Part shown: positions 9,380-18,383 of the stretch, one piece after another
Layout of the letters: each line of letters begins with the position of its first letter
How positions within the stretch are numbered: position 1 is the stretch's first letter
NCBI RefSeq assembly: GCF_004793975.1
Contig: NZ_SRYB01000008.1
Location: 82,992-146,991 of the forward strand
Length of the DNA stretch: 64,000 nt
Reading direction: 5' to 3'
Origin: Lepagella muris
GTDB taxonomy: Bacteria > Bacteroidota > Bacteroidia > Bacteroidales > Muribaculaceae
Notes under the pieces: model-generated
Seen by the model: only the letters and a program-made list of their open reading frames with translations
Told to the model about the DNA's origin: nothing
Database searches by the model: none
Program-made: the position numbers and the translations under genes

Positions 9380-10321
9380 TTAGCGTTCGGCACGCATGGG
9401 ATTGGAAAGGAAATCCTCGTAGGCGAGTCGCAATCCATCGGGAAGTTCTGTCCTGTAGTTCCATCCGAGAGCCTGCGCCTTGCTCACGTCAAGGAGTTTG
9501 CGGGGCGTGCCGTTAGGTTTGGAAGTATCCCATACAATCCTCCCTTCATAACCGACAGTCTTTGCCACAAGTTCGGAAAGCTCCTTTATTGTCAGTTCCT
9601 TCCCGGTGCCGGCATTCACAGTCTCGTTGCCACTGTAATTATTCATCAGGAACACACAGAGGTTTGCAAGGTCATCCACGTAAAGGAACTCCCGGAGCGG
9701 ACTGCCGTCGCCCCAACATACCACTTCCTTCAATCCATTCTCCTTTGCCTCGTGGAAGCGACGGATAAGAGCCGGAAGCACATGGCTATGCGTAGGATGA
9801 TAGTTATCGTTCGGTCCATATAGGTTTGTAGGCATCACCGATATATAGTCGGTGCCATACTGACGGTTTAGATACTCGCAATATTTCAGACCACTGATCT
9901 TCGCCAAGGCGTATGCCTCATTCGTCTGTTCGAGAGAGGAGGTCAACAGACATGATTCGGGCATCGGCTGAGGGGCAAGACGCGGGTAAATACAGGATGA
10001 ACCGAGAAATTCCAGTTTCTTGCAACCGTTGCGCCACGCAGCGTTTATGACGTTCATCTCAAGCATCATGTTCTGATACATGAAATCTGCCGGATGCGAT
10101 GCGTTTGCCTCAATTCCGCCCACCTTTGCTGCTGCCAAAAACACGTATTCCGGACGTTCGGCGGCAAAGAAATCATCCACTGCCTTTTGATTCACAAGAT
10201 CAAGTTCGGCATGAGTACGGGTGATAATATTCTCATATCCTTGACGTTTCAACTCCCGCACAATGGCAGAGCCTACCATTCCGCGATGACCCGCCACGTA
10301 AATTTTTGAATTCTTTTCCAT
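9380..10321 (-). CDS. fcl: GDP-L-fucose synthase
   Basis: NADPH-dependent epimerase/reductase that converts GDP-4-keto-6-deoxy-D-mannose to GDP-L-fucose, a donor for surface glycans. The 313-residue short-chain dehydrogenase (extended class) has the N-terminal VAGHRGMVGSAIVREL nucleotide-binding motif. The catalytic Tyr-x3-Lys is in YALAKISGLKY near residue 135, and SSCIYP precedes it. LREFLYVDDLA and the C-terminal WNYRTELPDGL also match the family. The usual partner gmd is not in the window, so the dehydratase must be encoded elsewhere. Confidence 0.93.
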   Translation of the reverse strand: MEKNSKIYVAGHRGMVGSAIVRELKRQGYENIITRTHAELDLVNQKAVDDFFAAERPEYVFLAAAKVGGIEANASHPADFMYQNMMLEMNVINAAWRNGCKKLEFLGSSCIYPRLAPQPMPESCLLTSSLEQTNEAYALAKISGLKYCEYLNRQYGTDYISVMPTNLYGPNDNYHPTHSHVLPALIRRFHEAKENGLKEVVCWGDGSPLREFLYVDDLANLCVFLMNNYSGNETVNAGTGKELTIKELSELVAKTVGYEGRIVWDTSKPNGTPRKLLDVSKAQALGWNYRTELPDGLRLAYEDFLSNPMRAER

Positions 10322-10353
10322 AAATTCATCTAATGATTAACAACGTAACCTCC

Positions 10354-11937
10354 TTAAATTATTTCATACGACCAATCAGAAATAGTGCGTAATTCCGTAG
10401 AGAAATTCACGCCCACCTTCACCACAGTCCTGTCCCTTGCCTCCCATGACAAAGAATATCCTTTAGATGATATTTGACGCAATGCCTCGGAAGGATTCCG
10501 ATCAATCTTAAATTCAAACACATAGACTCGCCACGGAGTCTGCGCCACCATGTCAACCCTTCCGGCTGATCGCGAAACCTCACATTCTGAGTTTGCTCCT
10601 AACATCATAAATATCATATACAGGCACAAGTGAAGATGTTTCTCCATAGGTTTGTTATCAATAATCTGATATGGCACACTTGCCAACAACCCTTTAAGAG
10701 TACGCATCATTCCATCTACATCGCCATTATTAATAGCCCTGCGTAGTGTCTGCTGTATGTCTTCAATCTCAAATCCGGCATCACCCTCCACAAACTCAGG
10801 AATAAGAAGATTGACCAAAGAAGACTGCACTTCCTGATTGGGTATACCAAGGCGATAATAACCGTCGCCATCAAAATCCCGTATGGTCAGATAACCTGTC
10901 TGGAAAAACAGAGACAATGGATTATCAACTGAAAACGGAGTAGACAATTTTTCAAACGACACCCACTTTTCTGTCAAGTCTTCTAATCTAAAACGAGATT
11001 TCTTTAAGAACTTTGCCAATATCCTTGACGAACCGGTCATTATCCAATACGGATCCAATTGCCTGGAATCTAATGCACTCAATAGACTAAATGGATTGAA
11101 TACGTATTCCTTTGCACGTGTAAACCGATAGCCGTCATATTTATTTATCAACAATTCTATCGTCTTGTCACATGGATAATTATACGATTCCGCAAGTTCC
11201 TTTATTCCTGATGACAAATAACGCAACATCTCCTCCTTTGTAATACCGAGCAACGTGCCGAAACGTGCGTCCATACTTATATCCGACGGATTATTAAATC
11301 CGGAAAAGAGCGTTGTGTTGCGAAACCGCGACACCCCGGTGACGAATGCAAATTTTATATAACGGTCTTGCGATTTAAGTACAGAAAAGAATGGGCGTAA
11401 AGCCACTGTCGCTTGCTGCAACTTCTCCTCATCCTGAAGAAGATCAAGAATACCCTTGTCGTATTCATCAATCAGCACCACCACATTCCTACCCGTTTTC
11501 TTTGCCAATATCCTTATCAATTCAGAGAACAGACTTCCCAACGTGTATTCATCCGGATACCAACCGTCTTTTTCGGGATCAACGCCATATTCCTCCGCAA
11601 TATTTTTGATCATGAGACGTAAATCCTTCTCAAAATTCAGGATTTCACACTCGTTCATTGTTGCAAAATCAATATGCACTACCGGATATTCAATCCATTC
11701 TTTCTCCAGATCGTATATTGTCAAGCCTTCAAACAACTCTTTCTTACCTTTGAAAAAAGCTTCCAAAGTAGATAATAAAAGACTCTTTCCAAATCTGCGC
11801 GGACGCGACATGAAATAATATTTCTTACGGAATAATTCCGGAAATATTGAGGTCTTGTCTATATATACGTAGCCACCCTTCCGCAATTCCTCGAAAGACT
11901 GCACTCCAATCGGATATTTTATAGAATCATCAGGCAT
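10354..11937 (-). CDS. AAA-ATPase-like protein with C-terminal PD-(D/E)XK nuclease-like domain
   Basis: A 527-residue member of the family annotated as AAA-ATPase_like plus PDDEXK_9, which is greatly expanded in Bacteroidales. The N-terminus (YPIGVQSFEELRKGGYVYID) leads to the P-loop SRPRRFGKSLLLS. VVLIDEYDKGI is Walker B-like. Near the C-terminus GRVDMVAQ...VFEFK supplies the D-x-E-x-K nuclease pattern. Its biological role is unknown; such genes behave as variable accessory genes. I placed the start at MPDDSIKYPIG; an ATG 63 bp further up adds an atypical hydrophobic stretch. Separated by 32 bp from the downstream fcl gene. Confidence 0.85.
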   Translation of the reverse strand: MPDDSIKYPIGVQSFEELRKGGYVYIDKTSIFPELFRKKYYFMSRPRRFGKSLLLSTLEAFFKGKKELFEGLTIYDLEKEWIEYPVVHIDFATMNECEILNFEKDLRLMIKNIAEEYGVDPEKDGWYPDEYTLGSLFSELIRILAKKTGRNVVVLIDEYDKGILDLLQDEEKLQQATVALRPFFSVLKSQDRYIKFAFVTGVSRFRNTTLFSGFNNPSDISMDARFGTLLGITKEEMLRYLSSGIKELAESYNYPCDKTIELLINKYDGYRFTRAKEYVFNPFSLLSALDSRQLDPYWIMTGSSRILAKFLKKSRFRLEDLTEKWVSFEKLSTPFSVDNPLSLFFQTGYLTIRDFDGDGYYRLGIPNQEVQSSLVNLLIPEFVEGDAGFEIEDIQQTLRRAINNGDVDGMMRTLKGLLASVPYQIIDNKPMEKHLHLCLYMIFMMLGANSECEVSRSAGRVDMVAQTPWRVYVFEFKIDRNPSEALRQISSKGYSLSWEARDRTVVKVGVNFSTELRTISDWSYEII

Positions 11938-12056
11938 ATTAAAATGTAGTGATTTATTTCTGATAAACTTCAATGCAAAAATAAACAAATCACATGACAT
12001 TTCAAAATCCGGAAATCGCCCAAGAATAAATTGATAACGTCATAAATGAAAAATTC

Positions 12057-12104
12057 AGTGCCCACTTCCGTTTGCAGGTTAAGCTACAAATGGAAGTGGG
12101 CACT
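12057..12104 (-). terminator. Terminator of the OPT transporter gene
   Basis: An 18-bp stem with one G-T pair (12057-12074 with 12087-12104). On the minus strand it is followed by GAATTTTT, and it lies just past the stop of the minus-strand OPT gene. Confidence 0.8.
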
Positions 12105-12157
12105 TAGACACTTACCCCATACAATACCAGATGAGGTTTTCTATGGATTATTCCATG

Positions 12158-14122
12158 TTATTTCGCACGTTTGCTATCCCAGATAAGGTAGCCGATGAGA
12201 AGCAGGTAAGCCACGCATCCGAGCATCTGCGTCATCTCGTAGCTGCCTGGAGTCTGATATTCAAACCCTACGAAGCGGGTGATTGCAGCAAACACTCCGA
12301 ACAATGCACCGCCGGCGATAAGACCCGACGAAATCAGAGTGCCACGGTCACGACGGGCATCATTGACAGCCTTATCCTTGGAAGAATTGCTGACGTAGTA
12401 TGCGATAGCACCGCCGACAAGCATCGGAGTATTGAGCGACAAGGGGATGAACATACCCAGACAGAATGCCAATGCCGGCACACCAAGCCAGTTAAGGATG
12501 CAGGCAAGAATAGCACCTACCATATACAGAATCCATGGAGTGTCACCACCCATCATAAGCGGCTCAATCACCTTTGCCATTGCATTTGCCTGCGGAGCCA
12601 CAAGCGCATCATCTCCGGTGAAACCATACACCTGGTTGAGAAGCATGATGACACCACCGACTGTAGCCGCCGACACGAGAGTGCCGAGGAATTTCCAACT
12701 CTCCTGCTTCTTTGGAGTGGAACCGAGCCAATAACCGATCTTGAGGTCGGTCACAAAACCGCCTGCCATCGAGAGTGCCGTGCAGACAACACCGCCTATC
12801 ACCATCGATGCCACGATACCGGATGTGCCGTTAAGACCTATACCAACAAATATCGCGGAAGCGATGATGAGGGTCATAAGAGTCATCCCTGACACGGGAT
12901 TCGAGCCTACTATCGCAATTGCATTAGCAGCAACAGTAGTGAAGAGGAATGCTATGACAGTGACTACAAGCCATGCCACGAATGCCTGCCACAACGTGTT
13001 GATAACGCCTGCCCAGAAGAAGATGAGAACTGCTACAAGGGCTATTACGATAAAGAATACGATATGCTTCATCGAGATATCCATCTGCCAACGCTGTTCC
13101 TTTACAGAGGATGCACCACCTTTAAGCTCTCTGCCGGCGAGTCCGACAGCTTGCTGGATGATGGGCCATGACTTTATGATGCCTATGACACCTGCCATAG
13201 CTATACCGCCGATGCCTATCAGTCGCGCATAATCCTTAAACAACGCATCCGATGACATTGACACCAGTTCCGGGCTGCCATACGTGCCCATCAGCGGGAT
13301 TATGATCCACCATACGAATATCGATCCGGCGAATATTACAAAAGCGTATTTCAGACCCACGATGTAGCCCAATCCGAGAAGAGCCGCACCCGTATTGCAA
13401 CTGAGCACCAGCTTAGTCTTCTCCGCCAAAACCTGTCCGGCAGTAGATGCCATTGAAGTCACCGTCTCTGCCCACCATCCGAACGTAGCCACAAGATAAT
13501 CGTAGATACCGCCTATGAGCGACGCCACGACAAGAGTCTTTGCCTGTCCTCCCTCGGCTGAATCCTTCGACTGGCTCGACACGAGCACCTGAGTGGTGGC
13601 TGTTGCCTCCGGGAAGGGATACTTGCCGTGCATGTCTTTCACGAAATATTTACGGAACGGGATAAAGAATAATATTCCGAGTATGCCGCCCAATAACGAC
13701 GACAGGAATATCTGATAGAACTCCACCGTGATGTCGGGATACTTCGCCTGAAGGATGAAGAGAGCGGGGAGGGTGAAGATCGCTCCCGCCACAATCACAC
13801 CCGAACATGCGCCGATGCTCTGTATAATCACATTCTGTCCCAATGGATTCTTCTTGCCGAGGGCATTGCTCAACCCCACGGCTATTATGGCGATCGGGAT
13901 AGCCGCCTCAAACACCTGCCCCACTCTCAGACCGAGATATGCGGCAGCCGCCGAGAAGATTATCGCCATTACAATACCGGTGACTACTGAATAAGGAGTC
14001 ACCTCTTTCTGGTCGTGGGCGGGATGCATCACAGGTGTGTAACTCTCGTCAGCCCCCAGTTCGCGAAAAGCGTTTTCCGGCAGTCCGGTGCCGGTCATGA
14101 TGTCGTCTTCGTTCTCTTTCAT
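12158..14122 (-). CDS. OPT family oligopeptide transporter
   Basis: A polytopic inner-membrane protein of about 654 residues with roughly 14-16 hydrophobic segments. The start region (TGLPENAFRELGADESYTPV) and the first membrane helix with AAAYLGLRVGQVFEA are characteristic of bacterial OPT proteins. Family members import small peptides or metal chelates with protons; the substrate here cannot be read from sequence. Start is set at MKENEDD. An ATG 33 bp upstream (14155) is possible. Monocistronic, with its own terminator. Confidence 0.9.
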   Translation of the reverse strand: MKENEDDIMTGTGLPENAFRELGADESYTPVMHPAHDQKEVTPYSVVTGIVMAIIFSAAAAYLGLRVGQVFEAAIPIAIIAVGLSNALGKKNPLGQNVIIQSIGACSGVIVAGAIFTLPALFILQAKYPDITVEFYQIFLSSLLGGILGILFFIPFRKYFVKDMHGKYPFPEATATTQVLVSSQSKDSAEGGQAKTLVVASLIGGIYDYLVATFGWWAETVTSMASTAGQVLAEKTKLVLSCNTGAALLGLGYIVGLKYAFVIFAGSIFVWWIIIPLMGTYGSPELVSMSSDALFKDYARLIGIGGIAMAGVIGIIKSWPIIQQAVGLAGRELKGGASSVKEQRWQMDISMKHIVFFIVIALVAVLIFFWAGVINTLWQAFVAWLVVTVIAFLFTTVAANAIAIVGSNPVSGMTLMTLIIASAIFVGIGLNGTSGIVASMVIGGVVCTALSMAGGFVTDLKIGYWLGSTPKKQESWKFLGTLVSAATVGGVIMLLNQVYGFTGDDALVAPQANAMAKVIEPLMMGGDTPWILYMVGAILACILNWLGVPALAFCLGMFIPLSLNTPMLVGGAIAYYVSNSSKDKAVNDARRDRGTLISSGLIAGGALFGVFAAITRFVGFEYQTPGSYEMTQMLGCVAYLLLIGYLIWDSKRAK

Positions 14123-14229
14123 GTAATGTATATGTTTTATGATTAGATTTGTCAAGCAGCATGACTAAGCCGTCAAGACTTCCACTTGCGCGAATTTAAT
14201 AAAAAATTAGTTGTTTTAAAAATTTTTTG

Positions 14230-14237
14230 TAATTTTG
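14230..14237 (+). promoter_or_regulatory. Putative minus-7 box upstream of DUF975-type gene
   Basis: TAATTTTG, 61 bp before the start at 14299; the minus-33 match is weak. Confidence 0.4.
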
Positions 14238-14298
14238 TATGTCACTTATCAACTGATATCTGTTACTCATTATTATACACCTATAAATCTCAAACAGC

Positions 14299-14868
14299 AT
14301 GATAGACAATATCTCTTTGATGCACCGCGCAAAGGCTCAACTTGCCGACAATTGGATGAATGCGGCAATCGGCACACTGATCTACCTCGTCATCATGGGT
14401 GCGGCATCGTGCACCTACATCGGCGAACTCGTTCTCTTCGGATCGCTATCGTTCGGCTACTTCCTATTCATCGGCTGTCTTGTCGACACAAAGGCAATGA
14501 ACCTCAACCTACTTTTCAAGGGCTTCGACCGTTTCGTAGAGACGCTAATTGCCGGATTGCTTTACTCCGTAGCAGTCAGCATCGGCACCGCCCTACTGAT
14601 TGTGCCGGGCATTATCATCGGTCTGGGCTTCTCCATGACGTTCTTCATCATGGCAGATGATCCCAATATCTCCGGCATCGACGCCCTAAAGATGAGCTGG
14701 AACCTCATGAACGGACAAAAGATGAATCTCTTCTGCCTATACCTCCGCTTTATAGGCTGGATGATTCTCGCAATCATCACCTGCGGCATCGGTTACCTCT
14801 GGCTGGCACCCTACATGACCGCCACAACCCTTAACTTCTACCGCCAGCTCCGCTACGGCACCTGCTGA
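14299..14868 (+). CDS. DUF975-type integral membrane protein
   Basis: 189 residues with four to five hydrophobic segments. The start (ISLMHRAKAQLADNWMNAA) and the central LIVPGIIIGLGFSMTFFIMAD followed by ALKMSWNLMNG match the DUF975 pattern, in which a cytoplasmic helix repeats K/M-SW-L-M-G. Function is unknown. The ATG has an A/C-rich leader with no clear Shine-Dalgarno site. It is followed by a dense repeat block that could act as a terminator. Confidence 0.7.
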   Translation: MIDNISLMHRAKAQLADNWMNAAIGTLIYLVIMGAASCTYIGELVLFGSLSFGYFLFIGCLVDTKAMNLNLLFKGFDRFVETLIAGLLYSVAVSIGTALLIVPGIIIGLGFSMTFFIMADDPNISGIDALKMSWNLMNGQKMNLFCLYLRFIGWMILAIITCGIGYLWLAPYMTATTLNFYRQLRYGTC

Positions 14869-15026
14869 CACATCATGCACATCCGTTCACGACATCATGC
14901 ACATCATGCCGTGACATCATGCACATCATATATTTGTGAGCATTTTGCACAACACAATATATGATGTGCTTGATGTTTTATCATGATGTGCATAATGTTT
15001 ATGCTTGATGTTTGTGCATGATGTAT
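14869..15026. repeat. Cluster of CATCATGCACATC direct and inverted repeats
   Basis: About 160 bp almost wholly built from CATCATGCACATCA-like words, first in one orientation (to about 14930) and then as their complement (TGATGTGC, GCATGATG). The centre is a strong hairpin, GCACATCATATATT with AATATATGATGTGC. It separates the DUF975-type gene from the TonB-type gene. Possible terminator or regulator-binding array; no coding sense. Confidence 0.75.
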
Positions 15027-15097
15027 TTTTTTGGGGATACCGTTTAAACTTTCGCAGGCGACAGATGTCATAAGAAAGATTGAATTACGATGAAACT

Positions 15098-17545
15098 ATG
15101 AACTTAAAATTTCTAATGCCCGTATGCATGGGCATTCTCCCTCTGACGGCTCTCGCTGCCGGAGACATTACAGGTAAGGTTATCAACAAGGAAACAGGCG
15201 ATCCGATGGATTTCGTGACTGTGCAGCTCGTGAATGCAGCTACCGGCAAACCTCTTCCGATCGGCACCAATACCGATGAGAATGGCGTATTCATTCTAAA
15301 AGGTGTGAAGGATGGCAAATATATAGTCAAGATTTCAAATGTAGGCAGTATAGACCAGGAGCGTCCGGTAGAAGTGAAGAAGGACGACATTGATCTCGGC
15401 ACACTCCGTCTTGCAGACGACACTAAACTTCTTCAGGAAGTGGTGGTAGAAGGGATACGCAGCCAGATGCGTTTCGAACTCGACAAAAAAGTGTTTAGCG
15501 TAGACGCCAACGTCACAGCCGCCGGGCAATCAGCATCCGAACTTCTCGAATCAATACCATCCGTAGAAGTTGACCAGGATGGTGAAGTGTCGCTCCGAGG
15601 CAACTCCTCAGTGACAATATGGATAAATGGCAAGGAATCCGGACTTACCGCCGACAATCGTGCGCAGATTCTCGAACAGATTCCGGCAGAGACCATCGAC
15701 AAAATCGAGGTCATCACCAACCCTTCGGCGAAATACAGTCCGGAAGGCACTGCGGGCATCATCAATATCGTACTCAAGAAGAACCGTAAGGCGGGATATT
15801 ACGGAAGTGCCGAAATAAGCGGCAACTCCCGTGGCGGCGGCAATGCAGGTGTCAATGTCAATCTCAACAGCAGTAAGGTCGATGCTTTCGCCGGCGTGGG
15901 ATTCCGTATGCGCCATGCAAAGGGCGGCTCCTTAATGAACCGTGAGTTTACCAACGGCACATACACAAAATCCGAAGGGGAAAGCCCATCGCATGGCAAC
16001 GGACTATTCTTCCGTCTCGGAGCTACGGTGCATCTGACTGACAAGGACGACATTGCAGCCAATGGATTCGGAATGTTTGGTCACAACTGGGGACATTCCA
16101 CTACCAACTACCATTCCAACGTTCCCGGCAACTGGCTATCTAACCTTGATTATTCCCACAACCGTGGCGACCACCGTGGTGCACATGCCGAACTTAGCTA
16201 CACACATAAATGGCGCGACAATCACGTGCTTGACATCACAGGCTCGTTCAACAATTGGAGCGGACCAAACAACAGGTCGTACCTTCAGGATATCACATAC
16301 GCTGACCGCGAGGAGACAATCTACCAGGAGCAGAACATGGACATGAGCAACCGTTCGTGGGAAGTGAAAGTGGACTATACTAACCAGTTCAACGAATATC
16401 TGAAGCTCGAGGCTGGCTATAATGGCAACTTCGGCAAGGAAAATACCCCTACCGACACCTATACCGGCACCTCTGCCGCCGATATGACCCAAGATCAGGA
16501 TCTCTACAACCGCTTCATATATAAGAACAATATCTCCGCACTCTATGCGACGCTGGGCGGCAAGGTTAAGAACTTCAGTTTCTCAGCCGGATTGCGTGCC
16601 GAGAGCTGGCAGGTACGCACCCGCTCGCTTGGGTTCGGTCAGACGGAGAGTGACGTCGAGGAGTTTAAGAAAAACAATTTCGCGCTCTTCCCCTCGGCTT
16701 TCATCTCATGGTCGCTTCCACATGACAACGAGATGCAGATCAACTATACCCGTCGTCTGCGTCGCCCGTGGGGAGGAATGCTCAACTCGTTCCGCGACAT
16801 ATCAGATCCCACCAACATATCATACGGTAATCCGGAGTTGGAACCTATGTATTCAAACGCCTTCGAGTTGAACTACATCAAGAGCTGGACCTACCACATG
16901 ATAAGCCTCTCAGCATACATGCGCACATCCACCAACATGATGAACCGCATCAGCTATCTTGACAACGACGTCATGTACACCACCTGGGCGAACGTGGCTG
17001 ATCAAGTAAATTCGGGATGTGAGATTGTGGTGAAGAACTCCCTTTTCAAAAGCCATCTTGACCTCACCACCACCGTCAATCTATACAACAACCATATCAG
17101 TGCGTGGAACTACGACTTCAAGTCGGAAAGCGGCAACATCGTACCCATCAGCGGCGACAAGCAGAACAGTTTCGCATGGGATGCCCGAATGATGGCAAAC
17201 GTTCGTCTCCCCTGGTCGCTCTCGCTTCAGGCTACAGGCAACTACAATTCTAAGATGCTCTCTGCACAAGGTTCTCGTCAGGGAGGCTGGAGCGTCGACC
17301 TTGGCGGGAGAAGAGTGTTTGGAGCATGGTCATTCTCCGTCAACTGCCGCGATCTCTTCGATTCGCGACGATTCAAGAGCACAACCACCGGACCTGACTA
17401 CACGCAATATAACGAAAGATGGAGAAACGGACGCACCGTCCGCCTCACCATCAAATATTCATTCGGCAACATGAAAGCCAAACCGTCGAAAAATGAGGGC
17501 GAACCCATGGACGGCAGCGGCTATGGCGACGGCGGCGATATGTAG
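15098..17545 (+). CDS. TonB-dependent-receptor-like outer-membrane protein
   Basis: 815 residues. The signal peptide (about 1-22, ending near ALAAG) is followed by a carboxypeptidase-regulatory-like beta-sandwich (about 22-105), a plug-like domain (about 125-230, with SVEVDQDGEVSLRG and the EGTAGIINIVLKK motif) and a long beta-barrel. The barrel resembles the OMP_b-brl_3 type common in Bacteroidetes. Such proteins import substrates or act in the outer membrane with TonB. No SusD partner is adjacent, so a glycan-uptake role is not indicated. The start is the Met before the signal peptide; an ATG at 15080 adds six residues. Confidence 0.88.
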   Translation: MNLKFLMPVCMGILPLTALAAGDITGKVINKETGDPMDFVTVQLVNAATGKPLPIGTNTDENGVFILKGVKDGKYIVKISNVGSIDQERPVEVKKDDIDLGTLRLADDTKLLQEVVVEGIRSQMRFELDKKVFSVDANVTAAGQSASELLESIPSVEVDQDGEVSLRGNSSVTIWINGKESGLTADNRAQILEQIPAETIDKIEVITNPSAKYSPEGTAGIINIVLKKNRKAGYYGSAEISGNSRGGGNAGVNVNLNSSKVDAFAGVGFRMRHAKGGSLMNREFTNGTYTKSEGESPSHGNGLFFRLGATVHLTDKDDIAANGFGMFGHNWGHSTTNYHSNVPGNWLSNLDYSHNRGDHRGAHAELSYTHKWRDNHVLDITGSFNNWSGPNNRSYLQDITYADREETIYQEQNMDMSNRSWEVKVDYTNQFNEYLKLEAGYNGNFGKENTPTDTYTGTSAADMTQDQDLYNRFIYKNNISALYATLGGKVKNFSFSAGLRAESWQVRTRSLGFGQTESDVEEFKKNNFALFPSAFISWSLPHDNEMQINYTRRLRRPWGGMLNSFRDISDPTNISYGNPELEPMYSNAFELNYIKSWTYHMISLSAYMRTSTNMMNRISYLDNDVMYTTWANVADQVNSGCEIVVKNSLFKSHLDLTTTVNLYNNHISAWNYDFKSESGNIVPISGDKQNSFAWDARMMANVRLPWSLSLQATGNYNSKMLSAQGSRQGGWSVDLGGRRVFGAWSFSVNCRDLFDSRRFKSTTTGPDYTQYNERWRNGRTVRLTIKYSFGNMKAKPSKNEGEPMDGSGYGDGGDM

Positions 17546-17568
17546 GTGTCACTTGCGGTCATACGAGC

Positions 17569-18120
17569 CTACAGATTGAAATAGAACGTGCCTGTTGACA
17601 ATACTGTGTAGAAATCATAGTAGACGCCACGAAGGTAATAATTGGTGTTGTAAGCCGCCACGTTCAGACCACGGTTCCACATGTCGGTCCAAGGATTGTA
17701 GGCAGCCAGCACGGTGACATCGTAATCAACACCATTGTAGACGTAAGCTACCCTCATCGGTATTGTTCGCCACACTCCCGTAGCATCATATCCGCATGCA
17801 ATGACGTTGGTCTCCCCCTGATTGGTCCACGACGGTGATGGTATGGGCGCGGAAGGATAGTTAGTCCATCCCGGACCCCAGCCGGGTCCACAGCCTGCCC
17901 CCCAACCGGGACGATAACCCGGCATGCTTGGCGACGGGATCACCGGACCGGGCATTCCACTCCCTATAGGATTAGGTCTGAAACTGCCACCTGTGCCCGG
18001 AGCCGGCAGACTGTTCTGGGCATATATGGACATCGCCGACAACACAGCGACAAACAACACAACCAATACACGGAGCAAGCCTCTTGCTCCGTTTCTCTTT
18101 TTATATACATCCTCTTTCAT
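17569..18120 (-). CDS. Exported Pro/Gly-rich protein of unknown function
   Basis: 183 residues. An unusually basic start (KEDVYKKRNGARG) precedes a hydrophobic core and a signal-peptidase-like site (IYAQ near residue 35). Residues about 38-95 are low-complexity, rich in Pro, Gly, Ser and Trp (GWGPGW). The remainder is Tyr-rich with a possible beta-fold (VYNGVDYDVTVLAAYNP). I recognise no family. Likely periplasmic or surface-located. It converges on the TonB-type gene with a 23-bp gap. Confidence 0.7.
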   Translation of the reverse strand: MKEDVYKKRNGARGLLRVLVVLFVAVLSAMSIYAQNSLPAPGTGGSFRPNPIGSGMPGPVIPSPSMPGYRPGWGAGCGPGWGPGWTNYPSAPIPSPSWTNQGETNVIACGYDATGVWRTIPMRVAYVYNGVDYDVTVLAAYNPWTDMWNRGLNVAAYNTNYYLRGVYYDFYTVLSTGTFYFNL

Positions 18121-18140
18121 AGCATATCCTCACTTTCCTA

Positions 18141-18174
18141 TAATATTTAATATCAATTAATATTTAATATCAAT
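18141..18174. repeat. Exact tandem duplication of a 17-bp AT-rich unit
   Basis: TAATATTTAATATCAAT occurs twice with no gap, 20 bp upstream of the start of the minus-strand exported protein. It may be slippage, or a site affecting that gene's promoter or leader. Confidence 0.85.
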
Positions 18175-18322
18175 CTGATATCCATTGTTTGAATAGAGCA
18201 AAATTCAATCATTTTCACTTACAACAAATTGAGACAGGTAAAAGGTCGGGGAGTTTTTCATCCGAAATCCCAAAATTTACACTTTTTATGACAATCTCAC
18301 TGCGTCATTCCCATTTTTTTTG

Positions 18323-18330
18323 TAAATTTG
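18323..18330 (+). promoter_or_regulatory. Putative minus-7 box for glycyl-tRNA synthetase
   Basis: TAAATTTG, a full TAnnTTTG match, 53 bp before the ATG. The minus-33 TTTG is not evident. Confidence 0.55.
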
Positions 18331-18383
18331 CAAATTAATAATCACAATAGGCTCCACGGGGCCCCGATAACCTTCAACAAATA

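Noticed and set aside
12131..12892. A 253-codon plus-strand frame
   Set aside because: It is antisense to the OPT transporter and has a shadow-like His/Cys/Arg composition.
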